The translations under genes were made by a program, and so were the position numbers. From Pseudomonadota bacterium (GTDB lineage: Bacteria > CALINM01), in NCBI GenBank assembly GCA_026415985.1, contig JAOAGA010000084.1, positions 1-5,744 on the forward strand: a stretch of DNA of 5,744 bases, written 5' to 3'. Positions 1 through 5,744 of the stretch are shown one piece after another (position 1 is the stretch's first letter; each line of letters begins with the position of its first letter). The notes under the pieces were generated by a model. The model did no database searches and was not told the origin of the DNA. It saw only the letters and a program-made list of their open reading frames with translations.

Positions 1-1
1 G

Positions 2-832
2 AGCTTAACCGCTGGCTTAGACAGAAGCGATACAATTAAAAAGTCAAGTTACACACTGAATGGTAATACCTTCTCAGCAGGTAGTGAAGGTGACTATACC
101 GCAGTTAACTTCGGTGCTGGTTTCAAAGAGAAGCTCTGGGGCTGGAACGGCAGGGTTGAATACAGAGACGGGAAAGAACAGGACAAAGCAGGGCTATTCA
201 CATCTATATACGGAGAGGTAAAGGAAGGGATAGGGATTGGCTCTTCATTTCAGATTTTTGATACAAAGACTCACACAACGGAACAGATATTTGCTGACTT
301 AAGGTTTGGCCTTGTTTACAGACCAAAAATCTCAAAATGGACGCTTCTTGAAAGATTAGATATTATTCTTGATAGTATAAGAGGCGGTGAAAGCCCTTAC
401 GATAGCTTAAGATTTATAAATGTAGCAAATCTAAATTATAAGGATAGCAAAAAATGGCAGTTCTCCGTTCAGTATGGAGCAAAGTATGTAACAGAAAGAA
501 TCGATGAGAGAGACTACAGAGGATTTACCGACCTTATTGGGTTTGAATGCAGATACGATATTAAAAATAACTGGGACATAGGTTTAAGGGCAAAACTTCT
601 CCATTCATGGAACGCTGACCAATATAAATATAGCTTCGGACCTACTGTTGGTTATACCCCAAAGAGAAATATATGGATTAGTTTAGGCTATAACTTTATT
701 GGTTTTACAGATAGAGATTTCTCCAAATCTGATTTTACCTCTCAGGGAATATTCTTTAATTTCAGGCTTAAGTTTGATCAGGATGACGTGAAAAACTCCG
801 TCAGATGGATTGTAGGCTCAGGTGGCAATTAA
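2..832 (+). CDS. C-terminal part of a large surface protein ending in an outer-membrane beta-barrel (5' end outside window)
   Basis: This is an open frame with no stop from base 2 to the TAA at 830-832. It gives 276 residues and is cut on the left, so the true start is not visible. The sequence alternates polar and aromatic residues and breaks into short amphipathic strands, for example WQFSVQYGAKYV (152-163), WDIGLRAKLLHSW (191-203) and WISLGYNFIGF (225-235), separated by Asp/Asn/Lys-rich turns. This is the pattern of a transmembrane beta-barrel. From memory, the end (SLGYNF-GFTDRDFS followed by FFNFRLKFDQ) resembles the C-terminus of large repeat-containing (DUF11/SdrD-like) surface proteins of Geobacter and relatives; that match is unverified. 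A BAM-type beta-signal would be FFNFRLKF (251-258), but 18 more residues follow, so the chain does not end on the usual aromatic residue. It points opposite to the other genes and ends tail-to-tail with argJ. The reading frame is secure, the barrel call is good, and the specific role is unknown. Confidence 0.82.
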   Translation, partial: SLTAGLDRSDTIKKSSYTLNGNTFSAGSEGDYTAVNFGAGFKEKLWGWNGRVEYRDGKEQDKAGLFTSIYGEVKEGIGIGSSFQIFDTKTHTTEQIFADLRFGLVYRPKISKWTLLERLDIILDSIRGGESPYDSLRFINVANLNYKDSKKWQFSVQYGAKYVTERIDERDYRGFTDLIGFECRYDIKNNWDIGLRAKLLHSWNADQYKYSFGPTVGYTPKRNIWISLGYNFIGFTDRDFSKSDFTSQGIFFNFRLKFDQDDVKNSVRWIVGSGGN

Positions 833-2007
833 GTCCTGTAGGCAGAGTTAATCTTTACATAGTCAGTTGTTAAATCGGAGGTATAAAAAACCGCAGACTC
901 CTTGCCTGAATTCAGGTTTATGGTTACGGTTACCTCATCATCCTTCATTTTTTCCTTTAATTTTTTTTCACTAAAACCCTTTACCTCAACACCGTTTCTG
1001 ACGACGGGCATTCCAGCGATATCAATATCAATCTTATCTTCCTTTATAATTACTCCGCTTCTGCCTATACCCGCCATAATCCTCCCCCAGTTGGGATCAC
1101 AGCCATAAAAGGCGGTTTTAACAAGCTGAGAGTTCGCTACAGTCTTTAATATTTTCAAAGCAGACTTTCTATCTTTTGCACCGTGCAATATAAACTTTAT
1201 AATCTTCGTAGCCCCCTCTCCATCTTTAACAATGAGTTTGGCAACGTCTAAACAGGCAGAGCTTAAATTTTCAGAAAAAATCTTAAAATTTTCGTCTTTT
1301 TTATCAATAAGTTTATTACCCGCAAGCCCGCTTGCAAAGGCAAGAACCATATCGTTCGTGCTTGTATCGCCATCAACGCTTATTATGTTAAAGGAGTTAT
1401 CAACCGCTGATTTCAGAGCAGATGAAAGAAGATCCTTTGAAATATTTGCATCAGTGAATATAAATACAAGCATTGTTGCCATATCCGGTGCGATCATGCC
1501 TGCACCTTTGCCGAGGACAAGAATATTAATCTTTTTGTCATCTGTCTTAAAGCTTCTATGACTTACCTTCTCAAAGGCATCGGTAGTTTGAATTGCAGAA
1601 GAAAACTCCCTGAAATCATCCTTTTTTAAGTTGTCTATAAGATTTTCAAAGGAAGCTTTTATAATATTCACAGGCATCTTAACGCCTATGACTCCCGTAG
1701 AGGCAAAGCTTATCTTTTCAGGATCTATTTTAAGTTTTGAACCCAGTGCAGAAACTATTGTCTTTATGTCAGCCATACCATCTTTTACACAGGCATTGGC
1801 ATTACCACTAACAACAAGAAGTGCCCCGGGATAATTTTTCTCTATAACCCTTTTTGTATAAGTTACTGAAGGAGATTTTACCCTGTTTTTTGTATAAAGC
1901 CCTGCAGATATGACCTCTTTTTCAAACAAAACCAGCCCTAAATCATTTTTCCCGTTCTTTTTTACGCCTGCTGATATGCCAGAGAAAAAAAATCCCTTGG
2001 GAATCAT
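829..2007 (-). CDS. argJ: Bifunctional glutamate N-acetyltransferase / N-acetylglutamate synthase (ArgJ)
   Basis: ArgJ moves the acetyl group from N2-acetylornithine to glutamate, giving ornithine and N-acetylglutamate in the cyclic arginine pathway of the cytoplasm. Bifunctional forms also use acetyl-CoA. The 392 residues are a normal full length. Family marks are ASTGVIG (102-108; T104-G105 is the expected oxyanion hole), [15 protein letters not shown] (166-180), [11 protein letters not shown] (210-220), DGEGATK (262-268), [10 protein letters not shown] (301-310) and the C-terminal INSAYRT (386-392). Self-cleavage is expected between A177 and T178, making alpha and beta chains with T178 as nucleophile. 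K167, E264, N387 and T392 match substrate-contact positions known in the M. tuberculosis enzyme (aligned from memory). The ATG overlaps the secA TGA as ATGA, and a GGAG lies 7 bases upstream, which fixes the start. The stop overlaps the convergent barrel gene. Sequence alone does not show whether it is mono- or bifunctional. Confidence 0.96.
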   Translation of the reverse strand: MIPKGFFFSGISAGVKKNGKNDLGLVLFEKEVISAGLYTKNRVKSPSVTYTKRVIEKNYPGALLVVSGNANACVKDGMADIKTIVSALGSKLKIDPEKISFASTGVIGVKMPVNIIKASFENLIDNLKKDDFREFSSAIQTTDAFEKVSHRSFKTDDKKINILVLGKGAGMIAPDMATMLVFIFTDANISKDLLSSALKSAVDNSFNIISVDGDTSTNDMVLAFASGLAGNKLIDKKDENFKIFSENLSSACLDVAKLIVKDGEGATKIIKFILHGAKDRKSALKILKTVANSQLVKTAFYGCDPNWGRIMAGIGRSGVIIKEDKIDIDIAGMPVVRNGVEVKGFSEKKLKEKMKDDEVTVTINLNSGKESAVFYTSDLTTDYVKINSAYRT

Positions 2008-4628
2008 TTTTCAGCTCCGCAACATTTCTTATATTTTTTTCCGCTACCACAGGGGCAGGGATCGTTTCTGCCAACCTTACCACTTGCCTTTAATGGCTCC
2101 CTTTTGCTGTCGCTTCCGCCGAATCTTAAATTTTTAATCTTTTCTTCCTCGTCTTCCAAATCAGGTATCTCTTCCTGTTTCAGTATTCTTACATTAAATA
2201 GCTTGGTTATTGTATCTTTTCTGAAATTTTCAAGCATCTCCATAAAAAGGTAATGGGCCTCCTTCTTGTATTCCACCAAGGGATCCTTTTGGGCATATCC
2301 TCTAAGCCCTATACCCTCTTTCAGGTGATCTATGGCAAGGAGATGATCTTTCCAATGACTATCGAGAGAGGTTAAAAGAAAATATTTTTCTAACTCCCTC
2401 ATTGTTTCTTCGCCATAATCGGCCTCTTTTTTCTCGTAATACTCAAAAATAATTTTTTCTAAATGAGAGTAAAGGCCATCCTCATCGGGGTAAAAATTTT
2501 CAACCTCTTCTGTTGTTATTCTTATATCAAAGACACTTCTCAGAATATCTACAAAACCCTTTATATTCCAATCTTTCTTTTTTTCAGGAATCAAAATATC
2601 AAAGGTCCAGTCTAAAACCTCATATATTGTATCTTTTACAGAGCCCTTTATATCTTCATTTTGCAAGATCTTTCTTCTGAAGGAATAAACAAAAATTCTC
2701 TGTTGGTTCATCACATCATCATACTCAAGAAGATGTTTTCTTATCTCAAAGTTATGGGCTTCAACCCTCATCTGAGCCTTCTCTATAGCCTTTGATACCA
2801 TAGTGTGTTCTATAGCCTCACCGTCTTCTATTCCAAGTCTGTCCATAATACCTGCAATTCTATCGGAGCCAAAGATTCTCATCAGATCATCTTCCAAAGA
2901 CAGATAAAACCTTGAACTACCGGGATCACCCTGCCTTCCTGCCCTTCCTCTTAACTGATTATCTATTCTTCTGCTTTCATGTCTTTCCGTTCCTATTATG
3001 TGAAGCCCCCCTAAGGCAATAACCTTCTCTTTCTCTGCCTCACATTGTTTTTTCATTTCAGCAAGAATATTTTCAAATTCGGGATTGTTGGTATCGTAGC
3101 CAACCTTTGCCTTTGCAAGTAGTGTAGGATTGCCACCTAAGATTATATCTACCCCTCTACCTGCCATATTGGTTGCGATTGTAACTGTCTTTAATCTGCC
3201 AGCCTGAGCAATTATTTCTGCCTCACGCTCGTGGTGTTTTGCGTTTAATACCTGGTGAGGTATCCCTTCCCTTTTTAATAATGATGAGACCTTTTCGTTT
3301 TTCTCTATGGAAGTCGTTCCGACAAGGACAGGTCTTCCTGTCTGATAGAGCTTTTTTATTTCCTCAACAACCGCTTTGTATTTCTCTTTCTCAGTTTTAA
3401 AAACAACATCTGGATGGTCAATTCTTATCATCTTTTTATTTGTTGGGACAACTACAACGTCTAAGTTATAGATCTTTTTAAACTCTGCAGCCTCAGTCTC
3501 TGCGGTTCCGGTCATACCTGCCAACTTTTTATACATTCTGAAATAGTTCTGGAAGGTAATTGTAGCAAGGGTCTGGTTCTCCTTTTCTATCTTTACCTTT
3601 TCCTTAGCCTCAATGGCCTGATGGAGTCCCTCACTCCATCTTCTGCCCGGCATAAGCCTTCCTGTAAACTCATCAACTATAATAACTTCACCGTCTTTTA
3701 TCACATAATCTACATCTCGCTTAAAAAGATGATGAGCTCTCAACGCCTGATTTACATGGTGGAGTATATTCATATTGGAAGGATCATAGAGGTTGCTGAT
3801 CTTAAGCAGGTTCTCAACCTTTGTAATACCCTCTTCTAATAATGTAATGGTTCTTGATTTCTCATCGATAGTAAAATCGGCATCTCTTTTAAGATAGGGA
3901 ATAATTTTATCAATAATATAGTAAAGATCCGTGCTGTCCTCTGAAGGTCCCGATATAATAAGGGGAGTTCTTGCCTCATCTATCAGAATACTGTCAACTT
4001 CATCGACTATGGCAAAGTTAAAATCCCGCTGAACATAATCCTTAAGAGAGTATTTCATGTTATCTCTCAGATAATCAAAACCAAACTCATTATTTGTCCC
4101 GTAGGTAATATCCGCATCGTAAGCCATCTTTCTTTCGTCATCGTCAAGACCATGAACAATACAACCAACGGTAAGGCCTAAAAATTTATATATGGTTCCC
4201 ATCCATTCACTGTCTCTTTTTGCCAGATAGTCGTTTACTGTTACTATATGGACACCTTTACCAGTCAGGGCGTTCAAATAGGCAGGAAGGGTTGCGACAA
4301 GCGTCTTTCCTTCTCCCGTCTTCATCTCAGCAATCTTGCCCTGATGTAAAACAATGCCACCTATAAGCTGACAGTCAAAATGCCTCATCCCCAAAGTTCT
4401 CCTGCTTGCCTCTCTGACCACCGCAAAGGCATAAGGAAGAATAGCATCAAGGGACTCTCCCTTTGCTATCCTTTCTTTGAACTCTAAGGTTTTTCCCTTT
4501 AATTCTCCATCGGTAAGAGAGGAGACAGAACTCTCAAGCTCGTTTATCTCATTTATAACAGGATAAATTGCCTTCAACTCCCGTTCGTTTTTCGTACCCA
4601 TAATCTTTTTGAGTATAAACTCTAACAT
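2004..4628 (-). CDS. secA: Preprotein translocase ATPase SecA
   Basis: SecA is the peripheral motor that uses ATP to push unfolded preproteins through SecYEG across the inner membrane. The 874 residues are typical and all parts are present. Walker A is MKTGEGKT (102-109) and Walker B is VDEVDS (208-213), followed by [12 protein letters not shown] (216-227). The preprotein cross-linking domain spans about 228-370, and GMTGTAETE (371-379) returns to the first nucleotide-binding domain. The second ATPase domain carries [10 protein letters not shown] (487-496) and the arginine-rich stretch 541-572 ([24 protein letters not shown]). The helical scaffold and two-helix-finger region includes SHWKDHL and [11 protein letters not shown] (757-784). 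An acidic linker (822-830) leads to a SEC-C zinc motif with C858, C860, C869 and C870, which in relatives binds SecB or the ribosome. The start is supported by AGGAG 5 bases upstream. It lies 51 bases after the M23 gene and overlaps argJ by 4 bases. No E. coli-type secM precedes it. Confidence 0.98.
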   Translation of the reverse strand: MLEFILKKIMGTKNERELKAIYPVINEINELESSVSSLTDGELKGKTLEFKERIAKGESLDAILPYAFAVVREASRRTLGMRHFDCQLIGGIVLHQGKIAEMKTGEGKTLVATLPAYLNALTGKGVHIVTVNDYLAKRDSEWMGTIYKFLGLTVGCIVHGLDDDERKMAYDADITYGTNNEFGFDYLRDNMKYSLKDYVQRDFNFAIVDEVDSILIDEARTPLIISGPSEDSTDLYYIIDKIIPYLKRDADFTIDEKSRTITLLEEGITKVENLLKISNLYDPSNMNILHHVNQALRAHHLFKRDVDYVIKDGEVIIVDEFTGRLMPGRRWSEGLHQAIEAKEKVKIEKENQTLATITFQNYFRMYKKLAGMTGTAETEAAEFKKIYNLDVVVVPTNKKMIRIDHPDVVFKTEKEKYKAVVEEIKKLYQTGRPVLVGTTSIEKNEKVSSLLKREGIPHQVLNAKHHEREAEIIAQAGRLKTVTIATNMAGRGVDIILGGNPTLLAKAKVGYDTNNPEFENILAEMKKQCEAEKEKVIALGGLHIIGTERHESRRIDNQLRGRAGRQGDPGSSRFYLSLEDDLMRIFGSDRIAGIMDRLGIEDGEAIEHTMVSKAIEKAQMRVEAHNFEIRKHLLEYDDVMNQQRIFVYSFRRKILQNEDIKGSVKDTIYEVLDWTFDILIPEKKKDWNIKGFVDILRSVFDIRITTEEVENFYPDEDGLYSHLEKIIFEYYEKKEADYGEETMRELEKYFLLTSLDSHWKDHLLAIDHLKEGIGLRGYAQKDPLVEYKKEAHYLFMEMLENFRKDTITKLFNVRILKQEEIPDLEDEEEKIKNLRFGGSDSKREPLKASGKVGRNDPCPCGSGKKYKKCCGAEK
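2015..2018 (-). promoter_or_regulatory. Shine-Dalgarno site of argJ, inside the end of secA
   Basis: GGAG on the minus strand lies within the last codons of secA, 7 bases before the argJ ATG at 2007. With the ATGA stop/start overlap it points to translational coupling, in which ribosomes finishing secA can restart on argJ. It also settles the argJ start. Confidence 0.75.
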
Positions 4629-4633
4629 AGTAT

Positions 4634-4638
4634 CTCCT
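4634..4638 (-). promoter_or_regulatory. Shine-Dalgarno site of secA
   Basis: AGGAG on the minus strand lies 5 bases before the secA ATG (4628-4626). It supports this start and contrasts with the M23 gene, which has no such site. Confidence 0.85.
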
Positions 4639-4667
4639 GATGTTTTAATAGGAAGACTGTCTTAGAT

Positions 4668-4684
4668 GCTAAATAAAATTTAGC
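4668..4684 (-). repeat. Perfect 7-bp inverted repeat (hairpin) across the M23 stop codon, upstream of secA
   Basis: On the minus strand GCTAAAT, a TTT loop and ATTTAGC form a perfect 7-bp stem with a 3-base loop. The M23 stop codon TAA (4682-4680) lies in the left arm. No U-run follows, and only two G-C pairs close the stem, so it does not look like an intrinsic terminator. It could be an RNA processing or stability element, a weak attenuating structure in the secA leader, or chance in AT-rich DNA. Confidence 0.45.
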
Positions 4685-5630
4685 TGAAGAGATATTTGAT
4701 AGGATTAACCGGCACACCATCAATCCTGACTTCATAGTGGACATGGGGACCCGTGCTTTTTCCAGAGCTACCAACCGCACCTATTATGTTACCTTTCTTG
4801 ACTTTTTGGCCTACAACCACGTAGGATTTAGACAAATGAGCATACCTTGTAACAATACCATAACCATGATCAATAACTACAACCTTTCCATAACCAGCAT
4901 CATTACCAGACTCTATAACAACTCCTTCACCTGCTGATTTAACCTGTGTTCCAGCCGGTGCTGATATATCTATACCCTCATGATACTCTGTAACGCCGGT
5001 AATAGGATCCTTTCTCCAGCCAAACTCAGAGGTGATTAGCCCTCTGGCAGGCCAGATAGATGGAGTTGCCATAAAAAGAGACCTTCTGTCTTCAAGATAT
5101 TCAGCAAGTTCATTTAAGCTTTTTTCTCTTAACTTAATTTCCTCTTCAATCTTAGATGCCTTTTCTTCAAGGACCTTTACCATCTCATTTGAGTTGACCT
5201 TAGATACACCACCTGCAGAAGGAGTTCCTATATTATTGACATCCAGGTTAACAAGCTCACGGACCTTAAGATCTATGTTTTGTAATCTTGCAAGCTGAGT
5301 TTCGATAAACTGTATTTTAGCATTGAGATTTTCAATCTCTACCTTTTGCTTTAAATTTATCTTTTCTACCTCTGATAATTGGGCTACCTTGTTTTTCAGA
5401 CTAAAATAATTGAAAAACATAAAAAGAGAAGATAGCCAGAAGATAATTGAAACTATTGCAAAAACTTTAAACCAGTTTGATGTAATATTGAACTTCTTTA
5501 TGTTTGTTGAATCATGGGGAAGTATCATTAAGGTGAAAAACTTTGGGTTTTTCCAGTCGTTTTTATGCCTGTTATAAAACTCTTTTATTTTTGAGAAAAA
5601 AACACCCCTTGCCTCTTTTAACTTTTCCAT
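4680..5630 (-). CDS. Membrane-anchored M23 family peptidoglycan metallopeptidase with coiled coils
   Basis: This is a predicted cell-wall endopeptidase that cuts peptide cross-links or stems of peptidoglycan in the periplasm. The 316 residues form a cytoplasmic N-terminus of about 53 residues, one hydrophobic segment at about 54-75 acting as an uncleaved anchor, two heptad-like charged stretches (about 77-118 and 148-183) likely to be coiled coils, and a LytM/M23 domain at about 193-312. The zinc ligands H217 and D221 (HEGID), H298 (in HVH, 296-298), and the catalytic histidines H265 (YAHLS) and H296 are all present. It should therefore be an active enzyme, unlike degenerate EnvC-type activators. 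The FFTLMILPHD segment (31-40) before the anchor is a pattern I recall from similar M23 proteins. The ATG has no Shine-Dalgarno sequence, and no in-frame ATG, GTG or TTG lies between it and the upstream in-frame stop at 5685-5687. It is the first gene of the cluster, directly behind a strong promoter. The exact bond it cuts is unknown. Confidence 0.93.
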   Translation of the reverse strand: MEKLKEARGVFFSKIKEFYNRHKNDWKNPKFFTLMILPHDSTNIKKFNITSNWFKVFAIVSIIFWLSSLFMFFNYFSLKNKVAQLSEVEKINLKQKVEIENLNAKIQFIETQLARLQNIDLKVRELVNLDVNNIGTPSAGGVSKVNSNEMVKVLEEKASKIEEEIKLREKSLNELAEYLEDRRSLFMATPSIWPARGLITSEFGWRKDPITGVTEYHEGIDISAPAGTQVKSAGEGVVIESGNDAGYGKVVVIDHGYGIVTRYAHLSKSYVVVGQKVKKGNIIGAVGSSGKSTGPHVHYEVRIDGVPVNPIKYLFS

Positions 5631-5639
5631 AGTATTGAG

Positions 5640-5668
5640 ATGATAACTAAAAAAAACAATTATGTCAA
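5640..5668 (-). promoter_or_regulatory. Sigma-70-type promoter for the M23-secA-argJ cluster
   Basis: Reading the minus strand, a perfect -35 TTGACA (5668-5663) is followed by exactly 17 bases and a -10 TATCAT (5645-5640), which has one mismatch to TATAAT. The spacer contains a run of eight T. Bases upstream of the -35 are A-rich (AAGAAAAAAG), like an UP element. The expected start of transcription is near 5633, only about 3 bases before the ATG at 5630. No competing minus-strand match of this quality was seen in the remaining upstream bases. Confidence 0.8.
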
Positions 5669-5729
5669 ACTTTTTTCTTGCCTTTTAGGCTATATTTTAA
5701 TAAATTGAAAAATACTTCAAAGATAATGT

Positions 5730-5739
5730 TGAACGTTCA
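5730..5739. promoter_or_regulatory. 10-bp perfect palindrome TGAACGTTCA, possible repressor operator
   Basis: TGAACGTTCA reads the same on both strands and sits 5 bases from the right window edge. Together with the flanking CATT it resembles half-sites of TetR-family operators (AATGAAC/GTTCATT). It is about 60 bases upstream of the -35 of the M23 promoter, so it more likely serves a gene beyond the window. A GATAAT at 5722-5727 could be a + strand -10, but no matching -35 was found. The target and regulator are unknown. Confidence 0.3.
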
Positions 5740-5744
5740 TTAAT

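Noticed and set aside
784-803. TGACG...CGTCA stem near the end of the barrel gene as a terminator
   Set aside because: It is a 5-bp stem with a 10-base loop inside coding sequence and has no T-run on either strand.
933-968. T-rich run on the + strand after the barrel gene as its terminator
   Set aside because: The T-runs are preceded by no GC-rich hairpin; they simply encode lysine codons of argJ on the other strand.
902-1108. Small + strand open frames lying inside argJ, secA and the M23 gene (this and several similar ones)
   Set aside because: They are antisense shadows of well-supported genes, with Ser/Phe/Leu-rich composition typical of reversed coding sequence and no family motifs.
4645-4674. 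Internal promoter for secA in the gap after the M23 gene (TATTAA as -10)
   Set aside because: The best -35 at allowed spacing (TTTAGC) matches only half of TTGACA, which is expected by chance in AT-rich DNA.
4680-4706. SecM-like translational arrest sequence at the M23 C-terminus
   Set aside because: The C-terminal residues VNPIKYLFS lack the Trp/Ile and RAGP positions of known SecM-type arrest peptides and match the normal end of an M23 domain.
5680-5690. GCCT-TTT-AGGC inverted repeat as a terminator upstream of the cluster promoter
   Set aside because: The stem is only 4 bp and neither strand has a proper U-run directly after it.
5678-5706. Divergent + strand promoter TTGCCT-N17-TAAATT
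   Set aside because: Each box matches only four of six consensus bases, and no + strand gene is visible before the window ends.

Overview
The window reads as a chromosomal housekeeping segment from an AT-rich Gram-negative (diderm) bacterium. The diderm call rests on an outer-membrane-type beta-barrel end on the + strand and on a SecA with a C-terminal zinc-binding tail. The gene order M23 peptidase, secA, argJ resembles what I recall from Deltaproteobacteria such as Geobacter. The AT-rich codon use would also fit a Deferribacterota- or Nitrospirota-like lineage. This placement is an inference, and no marker here fixes the phylum.

Layout: (1) Bases 2-832 on the + strand hold the 3' end of a gene that begins outside the window. 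It encodes the last 276 residues of a large surface protein ending in an outer-membrane beta-barrel. (2) Its stop codon shares a TTAA with the stop codon of the convergent argJ gene. (3) A three-gene minus-strand cluster fills the rest and is transcribed from right to left: a membrane-anchored M23 peptidase (5630-4680), secA (4628-2004) and argJ (2007-829). There is a 51-base gap between the first two genes and a 4-base ATGA overlap between the last two. (4) The 114 bases to the right of the cluster hold a near-consensus sigma-70-type promoter pointing into it, and a perfect 10-bp palindrome close to the window edge.

The cluster combines envelope and metabolic functions. The M23 peptidase trims peptidoglycan in the periplasm, SecA drives protein export through SecYEG, and ArgJ makes N-acetylglutamate and ornithine for arginine synthesis. 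No direct biochemical link between ArgJ and the other two is apparent; they probably share a transcript.

I see no mobile element, CRISPR array, tRNA, rRNA, phage gene or unknown defence-like system. All genes look intact apart from the one cut by the window edge. The most notable signals are regulatory. The promoter lies so close to the M23 start codon, which lacks a Shine-Dalgarno sequence, that the cluster's mRNA is predicted to be nearly leaderless. A perfect 7-bp hairpin also spans the M23 stop codon just before secA.
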